NCBI GenBank assembly: GCA_964502705.1
Contig: CAZCXZ010000001.1
Span: 1-64,000 of the forward strand
DNA length: 64,000 nt
Direction of reading: 5' to 3'
Source of the DNA: Berkiella sp964502705
Lineage (GTDB): Bacteria; Pseudomonadota; Gammaproteobacteria; Berkiellales; Berkiellaceae
A model generated the notes under the pieces. It ran no database searches. It saw only the letters and a list, made by a program, of their open reading frames with translations, and had not been told where the DNA came from. This document shows positions 1 through 8,974 of the stretch, piece by piece; within the stretch, counting starts at the first letter, position 1; each line of letters begins with the position of its first letter. A program made the translations under genes and the position numbers.

Positions 1-2
1 GT

Positions 3-1649
3 TTTACTTCGCCGCCGCTATTAACAGAGGTTCTACACACGTTAGTGCTAAACGACGAACAGCAGATCGCATTAAATGCGATTACTGCCTCACTAAAACA
101 CTTTCAGCCTTTTCTGTTAGAAGGGATCACCGGCAGCGGTAAAACCGAAATTTACTTACGCGCAACACAAGAAGTTGTCAAAGCACAACGTCAAACTTTA
201 ATTTTAGTGCCTGAAATTTCACTGACTCCCCAAACACGAGAGCGCTTTATTGAAAGATTTGGTGAAGCGGTTATCTGCTATCACTCTCGCATGACCCCCA
301 AAGAGCGCTACATTGCTTGGTTAACATTAAAAGAAGGCCGTGCGGCAATTGTGATCGGCACACGCTCAAGTATCTTTTTACCGTTTACCAATCTGGGGCT
401 CGTGATAGTTGACGAAGAACATGATGCTTCCTTCAAACAGCAAGAAGGATTTCGTTATTCAGCACGCGACATGGCGGTTTTGCGGGCAAAATTATCAAAT
501 TGCCCCATCGTATTGGGCTCTGCAACGCCTGCTTTTGAAACGATTTTCAATGCTCAAACAGGCAAGTACCGTCATTTAACCTTGTCAACACGTGCCATCG
601 ATGCACAATTGCCCACCATTACCCATCTTGATATTCGACATAACAAACTTGAAGGCGGATTATCAGCACAATTAATCGCGCGTATTGAGGCGCACCTGAA
701 GCAAGATGGTCAGGTCTTATTATTTATTAATCGACGTGGATTTGCGCCAACCTATCTTTGTTACAGTTGCAACTGGATGGCGGAATGTCCGCGCTGTGAT
801 GCAAGATTAACTTACCATCAACGTAAAAAATTGCTGATCTGTCATCATTGCTCTTATGAATCAGGGATCCCAAAAAGCTGTCCACAATGCCAGAGCGAGG
901 ATCTCCACTCGGTTGGTCAAGGTACAGAACAGATTGAAGAGACGCTCGCAAAGCGCTTTCAAGACTTCCAAATTGCCAGAATTGATAGTGATGCAACGCG
1001 AAAAAAGGGGAGCTTAGAAGCACTACTCCATCAAGCACACCACAAAGAAGTTCCACTGCTGATTGGTACCCAAATGCTGGCCAAAGGACATCATTTCCCG
1101 CACCTCACACTGGTTGCGATTGTCGATGCCGATGGTGGATTGTTTAGTGTGGACTTTAGAGCGGTTGAACGAATGGCTCAATTGTTGATTCAGGTTGCAG
1201 GGCGTGCGGGCCGTGTCCACCAAGCAGGAGAAGTAATCATACAAACCTGTCTTCCTGATCACCCGCTGCTAACACAAATCCGACAACAGAATTATCCCAA
1301 GCTGGCAGAAGTGCTGCTCACCGAACGCGCTCATTGCAAACTACCACCCTTTGCTCACATGGCCTTGATTAGGGCCTCGGGCAATCTGCCTCAATTACCA
1401 GAACAGTTATTGTCTCAGGTTCAACAAACGCTCAAGACACTGAATATCGATGATGTACAAATTTTGGGCCCCGTTCCTGCCCCGATGCATCGGCGTCAAG
1501 GCCATTACCGCTATCAACTCTTGATTCAATCTAGCGCACGCAAACCACTACATCATATTTTAAGTTATTCAACATCTATCTTAGAGAAATCTAAATTAGC
1601 GAAGCGAGTTCGGTGGTCGTTAGATGTAGATCCGTTGGAAATGTTTTAG
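3..1649 (+). CDS. priA: Primosomal protein N' (PriA helicase), 5' part missing
   Basis: Superfamily 2 DNA helicase that reloads the replisome at stalled forks. The frame is open to the left edge, so the gene starts outside the window; about 190-200 N-terminal residues (the fork-binding domain) are missing relative to the usual ~730. Visible are the Walker A motif (GSGKTEIY), the DEEH box, the eight-cysteine zinc-binding insert (CYSC, CPRC, CHHC, CPQC) and helicase motif VI (QVAGRAGR). The GTG at 45 is an internal codon and not the true start, because in-frame coding continues upstream of it. The C-terminal domain is complete. Family assignment is certain. Confidence 0.97.
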   Translation, partial: FTSPPLLTEVLHTLVLNDEQQIALNAITASLKHFQPFLLEGITGSGKTEIYLRATQEVVKAQRQTLILVPEISLTPQTRERFIERFGEAVICYHSRMTPKERYIAWLTLKEGRAAIVIGTRSSIFLPFTNLGLVIVDEEHDASFKQQEGFRYSARDMAVLRAKLSNCPIVLGSATPAFETIFNAQTGKYRHLTLSTRAIDAQLPTITHLDIRHNKLEGGLSAQLIARIEAHLKQDGQVLLFINRRGFAPTYLCYSCNWMAECPRCDARLTYHQRKKLLICHHCSYESGIPKSCPQCQSEDLHSVGQGTEQIEETLAKRFQDFQIARIDSDATRKKGSLEALLHQAHHKEVPLLIGTQMLAKGHHFPHLTLVAIVDADGGLFSVDFRAVERMAQLLIQVAGRAGRVHQAGEVIIQTCLPDHPLLTQIRQQNYPKLAEVLLTERAHCKLPPFAHMALIRASGNLPQLPEQLLSQVQQTLKTLNIDDVQILGPVPAPMHRRQGHYRYQLLIQSSARKPLHHILSYSTSILEKSKLAKRVRWSLDVDPLEMF

Positions 1650-1715
1650 AATGAGCAATACAACGCTATATCGACCTATAATATATCTTATAGATAGTTG
1701 AAGAGCCAAAGCCGA

Positions 1716-2426
1716 ATGACAAAAGATTATGCTAAAAGACGCAGGCGCGAAGTTACCGTAAAATCGCGAGGCCATATTCCTGCCGCGAATATTGTCTTAA
1801 TGCCCACCTGGGCATGGATGATAACGGGCTTAACACTAGGGCTAACGCTAGCTGCTATGCTCTATTGGAAATTAAATGCCAAGCATCAATTGCCGCAAAC
1901 GGCGACCATTTCAGTTGAAGAAATCGACTCGGAAGGGACAAAGAAGCAACGGGTTGCAGCGTCTTCTGAAGATGAAAAAAGCAATCGTTTTGATTTTTAC
2001 ACCGTATTACCCAATATGACGATGGATGTGCCGGAGTCCACGGCTAATGCCGCACCCGCCCCAACTCATCAACCCGCTATCGCGGCCCAACTTTCAGCCC
2101 CTACTACTACACTGGATTTAGCAACCAAAGCTGAACCCCAAGCAACCACAACCACTGCGGATGCACAAACCAAAGTAGCACCCGAAACCAGCTTTATCGT
2201 GCAAGTGGGCGCTTTTCGCACTTTATTGCAAGCAGAAGAATTTAAAGCACAGCTTGCACTCTCTGGATTACAAGCTAGTGTGCAAACTTTTCAAAAGAGC
2301 CCCTCTGAAACCTGGCATCGAGTATATGTAGGTCCGTTTACTGACAAATCTCGAGCACTCGCCATGCAACAACGCCTACAACAAACACAAGCCCTCCATA
2401 GTTTGGTCTTAAAAATGCGCGTATAA
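1716..2426 (+). CDS. ftsN: FtsN-like cell division protein with SPOR domain
   Basis: A 236-residue bitopic membrane protein. A short basic cytoplasmic tail (MTKDYAKRRRR) precedes one membrane segment at about residues 28-50, then a low-complexity Ala/Thr/Pro periplasmic linker, and a C-terminal SPOR domain (about 160-235) that binds denuded septal peptidoglycan. This architecture and the position between priA and hslVU match FtsN of gammaproteobacteria. ATG at 1716 is chosen over an upstream TTG at 1698 because a GAAGAG ribosome site lies in front and the tail resembles FtsN. Other SPOR proteins share the layout, so the symbol is probable, not certain. Confidence 0.8.
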   Translation: MTKDYAKRRRREVTVKSRGHIPAANIVLMPTWAWMITGLTLGLTLAAMLYWKLNAKHQLPQTATISVEEIDSEGTKKQRVAASSEDEKSNRFDFYTVLPNMTMDVPESTANAAPAPTHQPAIAAQLSAPTTTLDLATKAEPQATTTTADAQTKVAPETSFIVQVGAFRTLLQAEEFKAQLALSGLQASVQTFQKSPSETWHRVYVGPFTDKSRALAMQQRLQQTQALHSLVLKMRV

Positions 2427-2465
2427 TGTCAGGCTATTTACTCGAAAAGCGCACAGGAGTTTACC

Positions 2466-3011
2466 TTGGAACAATTCAGAGGAACGACTATCGTTGCCAT
2501 TAGAAAAGGCAACCAAGTGGCACTCGGTGGAGACGGTCAGGTCTCTTTAGGTAATACCATCATTAAAGCGAATGCCAAAAAAATTCGTAAACTTTACAAC
2601 AATCAAGTTCTTGCGGGCTTTGCCGGTGGCACCGCCGATGCATTTACCCTCTTTGAACGCTTTGAGCGCAAATTGGAAATGTACCAGGGACATCTCACCC
2701 GAGCAGCCGTTGAGCTAGCAAAGGATTGGCGCTCTGATCGTATGTTGCGTCGTTTAGAGGCCATGTTGGTTGTTGCCGATAAAGAAGCGTTATTGATCAT
2801 TTCAGGCAATGGTGATGTTATTGAGCCTGAAAAAGGCATCATTGCCATAGGTTCAGGCGGCCCTTTTGCGCAATCAGCTGCAACCGCGTTGTATGAGAAC
2901 ACCTCTTTAGAGGCCAGAGCGATTGTTGAAAAATCACTCAACATCGCTGCAGAGATTTGTGTCTATACCAATAATCATCTCACCATCGAAGAATTATCAC
3001 TTCACCTTTAA
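2466..3011 (+). CDS. hslV: ATP-dependent protease subunit HslV
   Basis: Proteolytic subunit of the HslUV (ClpQY) protease, a two-tiered hexamer with N-terminal threonine active sites. The start is TTG at 2466, preceded by AGGAGT at good spacing. This gives a short propeptide MEQFRG before TTIVAIRKG, so the catalytic threonine is residue 7 and must be exposed by processing. In E. coli the Thr directly follows Met; the propeptide form is what I recall from Legionella and Coxiella. The family signature GFAGGTADAFTLFERFE is intact. At 181 residues it is full length. Followed 16 nt later by hslU. Confidence 0.96.
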   Translation: MEQFRGTTIVAIRKGNQVALGGDGQVSLGNTIIKANAKKIRKLYNNQVLAGFAGGTADAFTLFERFERKLEMYQGHLTRAAVELAKDWRSDRMLRRLEAMLVVADKEALLIISGNGDVIEPEKGIIAIGSGGPFAQSAATALYENTSLEARAIVEKSLNIAAEICVYTNNHLTIEELSLHL

Positions 3012-3027
3012 TTGCGAGCAGTTATTT

Positions 3028-4368
3028 ATGAGTACTTCTGTTATGACACCCCGCGAGATTGTTCACGAGCTCGATAAGCACATTATCGGACAAGCAGCAG
3101 CTAAACGAGCAGTTGCTATAGCACTTCGCAATCGTTATAGACGCATGCAAGTAGCCATCGCACTGCGCAATGAAATTACACCAAAAAATATCTTGATGAT
3201 TGGTCCAACGGGTGTTGGTAAAACGGAGATCGCAAGACGTCTTGCTAAATTGGCAAAAGCGCCTTTTATTAAAGTGGAAGCGACCAAATTTACGGAAGTC
3301 GGTTACGTTGGACGTGATGTTGAATCGATCATTCGTGATTTGTCTGAAATCTCATACAAAATAACGCGCGAAGAAGCGCTTAACAATGTAACAGAACGAG
3401 CAAAAGACGCCGCTTATGAGCGAATACTTGATGTATTGGTTCCACGACCGGGTTTCAAATCAGCACCGATGCATGAAGCCATTTCCGACGATAGTGCCGC
3501 AAGAAGCGCATTTCGTGAAAAATTGCTCACCGGTCTCTTGGATGAGCAAGACATAGAAATTGATATTGCTTTGCCAAGTGTCGGCGTTGAAATTATGGCG
3601 CCTCCTGGAATGGAAGAAATGACCAGCCAACTGCAAGGTATGTTTCAAAATTTAACACCTAACCGAACCAAGACTCGCAAACTTAAAATTAAAGAAGCGC
3701 ATAAGCTGTTACAAGAGGAAGAAGCGGCAAAACTTATCAACGAAGAAGAGATCAAAACCACTGCCGTTGAGCGAATGGAACAACATGGGATTGTGTTCAT
3801 TGATGAAATTGATAAGGTCACACAACGTAGCTCGCAAAGCGGACCCGATGTCTCTCGTGAAGGTGTACAACGAGATTTGTTACCGTTAGTTGAAGGCTGC
3901 ACTGTTACCACTAAATATGGCGTCGTTAAAACCGATCACATCTTATTTATTGCATCAGGCGCTTTTCATTTAGCCAAACCTTCTGACCTCATACCTGAGC
4001 TGCAAGGCCGCTTACCCATCCGAGTGGAACTGGATGCACTAAAAGCAAATGACTTTACTCGAATTTTAACTGAGCCAGACGCTTCCTTAACTGAGCAATA
4101 TAAAGCCTTATTAGCAACCGAAGGCGTTACTATCGAGTTCAAAACCGATGGCATAGAACGAATTGCAGAATTCGCTTGGCAAGTTAACGAAAGAACCGAG
4201 AACATTGGGGCAAGACGTTTACATACCGTGTTGGAGCGCTTGTTAGAGAATATTTCTTTTGATGCCAGTGAAATGAACAATCAACATTTTGTGATTGATA
4301 AAGCGTATGTTGATCAACAATTGGCTAACCTTGTGGAAGATCAGGACCTAAGTCGGTTCATTTTATAA
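3028..4368 (+). CDS. hslU: ATP-dependent protease ATPase subunit HslU
   Basis: AAA+ unfoldase that feeds substrates to HslV. The 446 residues match the usual ~443. Order: N-domain with MTPREIVHELDKHIIGQ, Walker A GPTGVGKTE, pore loop GYVGRD, the family-specific I-domain (about 110-240), Walker B (VFIDEID), and sensor 2 near GARRLHTVLERL. The C-terminal tail ending DLSRFIL, which inserts between HslV subunits, is intact. An in-frame ATG at 2923 lies inside hslV. ATG 3028 is chosen because the protein then begins exactly like the family (MSTSVMTPREIV). Confidence 0.97.
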   Translation: MSTSVMTPREIVHELDKHIIGQAAAKRAVAIALRNRYRRMQVAIALRNEITPKNILMIGPTGVGKTEIARRLAKLAKAPFIKVEATKFTEVGYVGRDVESIIRDLSEISYKITREEALNNVTERAKDAAYERILDVLVPRPGFKSAPMHEAISDDSAARSAFREKLLTGLLDEQDIEIDIALPSVGVEIMAPPGMEEMTSQLQGMFQNLTPNRTKTRKLKIKEAHKLLQEEEAAKLINEEEIKTTAVERMEQHGIVFIDEIDKVTQRSSQSGPDVSREGVQRDLLPLVEGCTVTTKYGVVKTDHILFIASGAFHLAKPSDLIPELQGRLPIRVELDALKANDFTRILTEPDASLTEQYKALLATEGVTIEFKTDGIERIAEFAWQVNERTENIGARRLHTVLERLLENISFDASEMNNQHFVIDKAYVDQQLANLVEDQDLSRFIL

Positions 4369-4370
4369 TT

Positions 4371-5114
4371 ATGAAACAAGATACGATTGACTTTGGCTTT
4401 AAAAAAGTAGGCATCGACGAGAAGCAAAAGCTCGTTGCTGGCGTTTTTGACTCTGTTGCCAGCCGCTATGATCTCATGAATGATTTTATGTCATTAGGCA
4501 TCCATCGACTTTGGAAGCGCGATGCCGTTGCTCGCCTACAAGTTCGGCCAAATCATAACGTATTAGACTTAGCATGCGGCAGCGGTGATCTCGCACTACT
4601 GATTGCTTCCAAGGTAACGGCAGGGCACATTACCCTCTCGGATATTAACAACAGTATGTTGAAGGTCGCAAAGAATCGTCTAATTGATAAGGGCATCATC
4701 GATAACATCCAGCTTACGCAAGCAAATGCCGAAACGTTACCCTTTTTAGACAATACTTTCGATCGGATCATTATGGGATTTGGTCTACGTAATGTTACGC
4801 ATAAAGATCGAGCCCTTGCTAGCATTTATCGCGTTTTGAAACCAGGTGGTCGTGCCATTATTTTAGAATTCTCGCACCCAACCAATGCTTTGCTCTCATC
4901 CTGGTATGATACGTATTCTTTTCATGTGTTGCCGTTTTTAGGAAAAGTCGTCGCCAATGATCCCGATAGCTACCGCTATCTCGCTGAATCTATCCGGATG
5001 CATCCTTGCCAAGAAACATTAAAAACCATGATGCAGTCTGCGGGCTTTGATAGTTGCGATTACTTTAATTTAACCGGCGGTATTGTGGCGATTCACCAAG
5101 GGATAAAATACTGA
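4371..5114 (+). CDS. ubiE: Ubiquinone/menaquinone C-methyltransferase UbiE
   Basis: SAM-dependent methyltransferase adding the C-methyl group in ubiquinone (or menaquinone) synthesis. It has the conserved N-terminal FGFKKV, the VFDSVASRYDLMNDFMS segment, SAM-binding motif I (VLDLACGSGDLA) and the signature YRVLKPGGR. 247 residues is typical. It starts 2 nt after hslU and its stop overlaps the ubiJ start (TGATG), so translation is probably coupled. Confidence 0.97.
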   Translation: MKQDTIDFGFKKVGIDEKQKLVAGVFDSVASRYDLMNDFMSLGIHRLWKRDAVARLQVRPNHNVLDLACGSGDLALLIASKVTAGHITLSDINNSMLKVAKNRLIDKGIIDNIQLTQANAETLPFLDNTFDRIIMGFGLRNVTHKDRALASIYRVLKPGGRAIILEFSHPTNALLSSWYDTYSFHVLPFLGKVVANDPDSYRYLAESIRMHPCQETLKTMMQSAGFDSCDYFNLTGGIVAIHQGIKY

Positions 5115-5725
5115 TGGACCTATTTAACCGCTTTGCGCAAGGCACCCTTCCTTTGTTAAACGCTGTTATTACTCACCTCGATAAAGAGGCCTATCAATTC
5201 TTAGCACCCCATGAAAATAAAATCATCTGTTTTCAAGTTGAACATTTTCCCAACATGTATTTTCAAATCCATATTGATGGTTTAAAAGTTATTGAACCGT
5301 TACCTGAGGATAAATGTGACACAACTTTCTCAGGCCCGTTAAATGCTTTTATTAGCATGATTTTTACCAAAAATCGTGTCCAACAAGGGCTGCATATTCG
5401 TGGTGACTTAGAATGCGCAAAAGCCTTATATGATACTTGGCGACACCTCGATCTCGATTTTGAAGGCGCGTTTGCTAACGTGGTGGGCGGCGATGTTGCC
5501 AGAGGGGTCAGTGAAGGTTTAAAACAATCTCATGAGTGGCTCAAAAAGACCATCGATGCTCGAACACAAGATTTCGGTGCTTATTTTCAAGACGAAAAGA
5601 AATGGTTACCTACCAAAATAGACATTGAAGACTTTTTCACCGATGTCGACAGTCTGCGACTTGATGTCGAGCGTTTAAGCGCGAGAATTGAACTCTTACT
5701 TGCAAAAGCGGCAAAAGGTAATTAA
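5114..5725 (+). CDS. ubiJ: Ubiquinone biosynthesis accessory factor UbiJ (SCP2 domain)
   Basis: A 203-residue lipid-binding accessory factor of the aerobic ubiquinone complex. An N-terminal SCP2-type domain (about 1-110) is followed by a charged region and a C-terminal coiled coil (about 170-200) rich in Leu, Arg and Glu. Identification rests mainly on its place between ubiE and ubiB, as in E. coli, plus the SCP2-like fold pattern. It overlaps ubiE by one base and abuts ubiB directly. Confidence 0.9.
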   Translation: MDLFNRFAQGTLPLLNAVITHLDKEAYQFLAPHENKIICFQVEHFPNMYFQIHIDGLKVIEPLPEDKCDTTFSGPLNAFISMIFTKNRVQQGLHIRGDLECAKALYDTWRHLDLDFEGAFANVVGGDVARGVSEGLKQSHEWLKKTIDARTQDFGAYFQDEKKWLPTKIDIEDFFTDVDSLRLDVERLSARIELLLAKAAKGN

Positions 5726-7384
5726 ATGCGCTTCTTCTCCAGAACCATACGTCTCATCCACATTAATATCGTGTTGCTTAAACATGGACTCGATAGAATT
5801 GTTTGGGCAACACCTCTATTTCGTCCGCTTAATGTGCTGATTTTGTTTTTTCCTTGGCGCTGGTTTCGAGCGCGCCATCAAGCAACCGGCGAATCCATTC
5901 GTTTAGCGCTCGAGGAATTAGGCCCTATATTCGTCAAATTTGGTCAATTATTATCAACAAGGCGTGATTTGCTCCCTGATGAGATAGCTGATGAATTAGC
6001 CAAACTGCAGGATAATGTTCCGCCGTTTGATGGCATGTTAGCAAAGAGCATCGTCGAAAAAAGTTTACAGCAACCCATCGAGTCCATATTTGCTGAATTT
6101 AATATCACGCCGCTTGCCTCTGCCTCTATTTCACAAGTTCACCCCGCTGTGTTACACGATGGCACTAAAGTGGTGGTGAAAGTTTTGCGACCTAATGTCA
6201 CAAAGCAAGTGCATCAAGATGTGCAGTTGTTGCAGGCTTTTGCCAAAATCATTCATCGTGCAATACCCAGAGCCAGACGCTTTCATCCCATTGAAGTCGT
6301 TGAAGAAATTAGATGCACGCTATATGAAGAATTAGATTTTTTACGCGAAGCTGCGAATGCCTCGCAATTGCGACGAAATTTTTCAGGGTCAGACAGCTTG
6401 TATGTACCTCAAGTCTATTGGGAATTTTCGCGGAAGAACATTTTAGTCACTGAACAGATTTATGGGGTCCCCATTTCTGATATCAAAGCGCTCAATGCTA
6501 AAAATGTTGATTTAAAATGTTTAGCAGAACGTGGTGTTGAGATCTTTTTTACACAGGTTTTTCGTGACTGCTTTTTTCATGCCGATATGCATCCGGGTAA
6601 TATCTTTGTCGATACTAAAGAACCAACCAACCCACGCTATATCGCTGTGGATTTTGGGATTATGGGAACACTCGGCCCTGAAGATCAGCGTTATCTTGGT
6701 GAAAACTTTTTAGCCTTTTTTAAACGAGATTATCGCCGAGTAGCCGAATTACATGTGCAATCAGGCTGGGTGCCTCCCCATACGCGTATTGAATCTTTTG
6801 AATCCGCTATCCGCACGGTATGCGAGCCCATTTTCGAACGTCCTTTAAAAGATATTTCAATTGGTCAAACATTACTGCGTTTATTCCAGACCGCACGCCA
6901 ATTCGATATGGAAGTCCAACCACAGCTTGTATTACTGCAAAAAACATTATTGACCGTTGAGGGCCTGGGCAGACAGCTTTATCCTGATCTTGATTTATGG
7001 CACACCGCAAAACCATTTCTAGAAAAATGGATGGCTCAGCATTTTGGACCTAAAGCGTTACTTTACACGCTACGCAATAAATTCCCGGTGTGGAGCGCCA
7101 AAATGCCTGAATTACCTGAAGCGGTATATGACATTTTACGTTTTTGGCAAAACGAAACACATTACTTAAGCTATCGACACTCTCCATTACATCGTACTAA
7201 CCGCAAATCAAAACGTAAATCTCATTGGGCTTTAAAGCTCCTGGGAGTGGGTATGATTGCGGCCAGTATTGCGCTTGGCATTTTCCATCCATCCTTAGAG
7301 GCACTATCTCAGTTTGCAACGACTTATCAAGCTTGGATTATCGGTGTAGCAGCAAGTCTTGGGATTATCTGTTTGTTAAAATAG
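5726..7384 (+). CDS. ubiB: Ubiquinone biosynthesis regulatory ATPase UbiB (ABC1/ADCK family)
   Basis: Atypical protein-kinase-like ATPase needed for ubiquinone synthesis. The 552 residues contain the family KxGQ-type motif (FVKFGQLLSTRRD), the lysine segment (KVVVKVLRP), the catalytic-loop-like FHADMHPGN and the metal-binding DFG (AVDFGIMG). Two hydrophobic helices at the C-terminus (about 500-550) anchor it in the inner membrane. It begins immediately after ubiJ and is the third gene of the ubi block. Confidence 0.96.
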   Translation: MRFFSRTIRLIHINIVLLKHGLDRIVWATPLFRPLNVLILFFPWRWFRARHQATGESIRLALEELGPIFVKFGQLLSTRRDLLPDEIADELAKLQDNVPPFDGMLAKSIVEKSLQQPIESIFAEFNITPLASASISQVHPAVLHDGTKVVVKVLRPNVTKQVHQDVQLLQAFAKIIHRAIPRARRFHPIEVVEEIRCTLYEELDFLREAANASQLRRNFSGSDSLYVPQVYWEFSRKNILVTEQIYGVPISDIKALNAKNVDLKCLAERGVEIFFTQVFRDCFFHADMHPGNIFVDTKEPTNPRYIAVDFGIMGTLGPEDQRYLGENFLAFFKRDYRRVAELHVQSGWVPPHTRIESFESAIRTVCEPIFERPLKDISIGQTLLRLFQTARQFDMEVQPQLVLLQKTLLTVEGLGRQLYPDLDLWHTAKPFLEKWMAQHFGPKALLYTLRNKFPVWSAKMPELPEAVYDILRFWQNETHYLSYRHSPLHRTNRKSKRKSHWALKLLGVGMIAASIALGIFHPSLEALSQFATTYQAWIIGVAASLGIICLLK

Positions 7385-7452
7385 CAGGGCTATCCCAGCA
7401 ACATTCATTTTCAGGTAAGATAATGAAACCCTATTTATATCAAGGAAGTTAT

Positions 7453-7785
7453 ATGGCCGACTGTCTTTTTTGTCAAATGGTACAAGGGAAAATCGCAACG
7501 GATAAAATTTACGAAGATGAACATATATTTGTCATCCATGATATTCATCCTAAAGCGAAAGTACATTTGCTGGTGATACCTAAAATTCATGTTGATAGTT
7601 TGGCTGATGTAAAAGAACAACATAGTCCGTTATTAGGCTATATGATGACGTCACTAAATAATTTTGCGAAAGAGCAAGGACTCAGCGGATTTAGAACGGT
7701 AATCAATACCGGCAAAAGCGGTGGCCAAGAAATTTTTCATTTGCATATCCACTTACTGGGTGGCAGCAATTTACCAAGACTCTAA
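7453..7785 (+). CDS. HIT-family nucleotide-binding protein (HinT-like)
   Basis: A 110-residue histidine-triad protein, probably a purine nucleoside phosphoramidase. It carries CLFC near the N-terminus and the histidine triad FHLHIHLLGG. ATG 7453 has a strong upstream AAGGAAG; a longer reading back to 7225 lies inside ubiB and is rejected. It sits between ubiB and tatA, an insertion relative to E. coli, where ubiB is followed directly by tatA. The exact physiological substrate cannot be read from sequence. Confidence 0.93.
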   Translation: MADCLFCQMVQGKIATDKIYEDEHIFVIHDIHPKAKVHLLVIPKIHVDSLADVKEQHSPLLGYMMTSLNNFAKEQGLSGFRTVINTGKSGGQEIFHLHIHLLGGSNLPRL

Positions 7786-7800
7786 AGAGGAGCGTTTACA

Positions 7801-7998
7801 ATGGGTATCGGTGGCATTAGTCCAGGTTCATTGATCTTAATATTTCTGATTGTTGTATTGTTGTTTGGTACAAAGAAATTACAAACACTTGGCGAAGATA
7901 TGGGTAAAGCCATTAAAGGCTTTCGCAAAGGTTTAAATGGTATCTCAGACGATACTAAGATCTCCCATACAAAATCTGAGAAAACAACCGCTGATTAA
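7801..7998 (+). CDS. tatA: Sec-independent translocase subunit TatA
   Basis: Pore-forming subunit of the twin-arginine translocase. One N-terminal transmembrane helix (SLILIFLIVVLLFG) is followed by the FGTKKLQTLGEDMGKAIKGFRKG amphipathic helix region and a polar tail; 65 residues, typical. The LFG hinge is conserved. Preceded by GAGGAG and followed 18 nt later by tatB. Confidence 0.95.
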   Translation: MGIGGISPGSLILIFLIVVLLFGTKKLQTLGEDMGKAIKGFRKGLNGISDDTKISHTKSEKTTAD

Positions 7999-8016
7999 TA
8001 TCATTCCGGAAATTCT

Positions 8017-8205
8017 ATGTTTCAAGTTGGCTTTGGCGAATTAGTGGTCGTGTTAGTGGTAGCGGTATGGGCTTTTGGTCCAGAACGTTTGCCTGCTATA
8101 GCGCGCGTTTGTGGACGTTATCTTGGCCGCACCCGGCAATCCTTTCTTGCTATCAAGCAAGAGTTTCAAACCGAACTGAATAAATCAGACCGTACCAAGG
8201 AGTAA
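8017..8205 (+). CDS. tatB: Sec-independent translocase subunit TatB (short form)
   Basis: TatB recognises Tat substrates together with TatC. It begins MFQVGFGELVVVLVVA, with the conserved Glu in the membrane helix, then FGPERLP and an amphipathic helix. At only 62 residues it is much shorter than E. coli TatB (171), lacking most of the C-terminal extension. Middle position in tatABC and the GPERLP motif support TatB over a second TatA. Confidence 0.9.
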   Translation: MFQVGFGELVVVLVVAVWAFGPERLPAIARVCGRYLGRTRQSFLAIKQEFQTELNKSDRTKE

Positions 8206-8207
8206 GG

Positions 8208-8957
8208 GTGGATAATCTTGAAAAGTTTATGCCGCACCTTATTGAGCTACGGCAAAGATTGATCCGCTGTTTTATTGCTTATGGACTGGTGCTAACGCCT
8301 TTAATAATCTTTAGCAGCGAATTATATTCACTGCTGGCACAACCCATATTACAGACACTCCCAAGTGGCGGGATGCTGATTGCCACACAAGTGGTAACAC
8401 CCTTTACGGTACCGCTCAAATTAGCACTCTTTACCGCGCTTGTGCTGCTGATCCCATATATCCTCTACCAAATATGGCGCTTTGTCGCACCTGGGCTTTA
8501 CCCTAATGAAAAGCGTATGGTTTTTCCAATTGCTTTTATGAGTGCCACATTATTTTACTTAGGTATGTTATTTGCACACTGCTTTGTCTTGCCAATGGCA
8601 TTAAGCTTTTTCATGCATGTTGCTCCCAAAGGGGTAACGGTAATGACTGACATGACCCACTATATGGATTTTGTATTAACGCTATATTTTGCGTTTGGTG
8701 CATCCTTTCAAGTTCCTATCGTTACTTTTGTTTTAATTCGCACCGGTGTTACCTCCATTGAAGGACTCAAGAAGCAGCGTCCTTATATCATCGTTGCTGC
8801 GTTTGTGATTGGCATGCTGCTAACACCGCCTGATGTGGTTTCGCAAATTATGTTGGCCGTACCCTTACTCGGATTATTTGAAGGTGGGGTGTTACTTGCA
8901 CGATGCTTTCCTGGCAAAAAAGAACAGCCTTCAAAGCAAATTAACTGCGAAAATTGA
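8208..8957 (+). CDS. tatC: Sec-independent translocase subunit TatC
   Basis: Six-helix membrane receptor for twin-arginine signal peptides. Recognised by the N-terminal HLIELRQRLIR (signal-binding face) and the central FGASFQVPIV segment. The start is GTG at 8208, preceded by AAGGAG at about 6 nt. 249 residues is normal. It ends the long rightward operon and converges on the Deg9-like gene with 17 nt between the two stops. Confidence 0.96.
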   Translation: MDNLEKFMPHLIELRQRLIRCFIAYGLVLTPLIIFSSELYSLLAQPILQTLPSGGMLIATQVVTPFTVPLKLALFTALVLLIPYILYQIWRFVAPGLYPNEKRMVFPIAFMSATLFYLGMLFAHCFVLPMALSFFMHVAPKGVTVMTDMTHYMDFVLTLYFAFGASFQVPIVTFVLIRTGVTSIEGLKKQRPYIIVAAFVIGMLLTPPDVVSQIMLAVPLLGLFEGGVLLARCFPGKKEQPSKQINCEN

Positions 8958-8974
8958 AACCCCACCCGCACTTT

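Noticed and set aside
3460..4280. Antisense ORFs inside hslU and other conserved genes
   Set aside because: They are shadow frames of well-conserved proteins and lack ribosome sites or recognisable domains.
7225..7785. Long reading of the HIT gene from 7225
   Set aside because: The first 228 nt lie inside ubiB, while ATG 7453 has a strong ribosome site and the family N-terminus.
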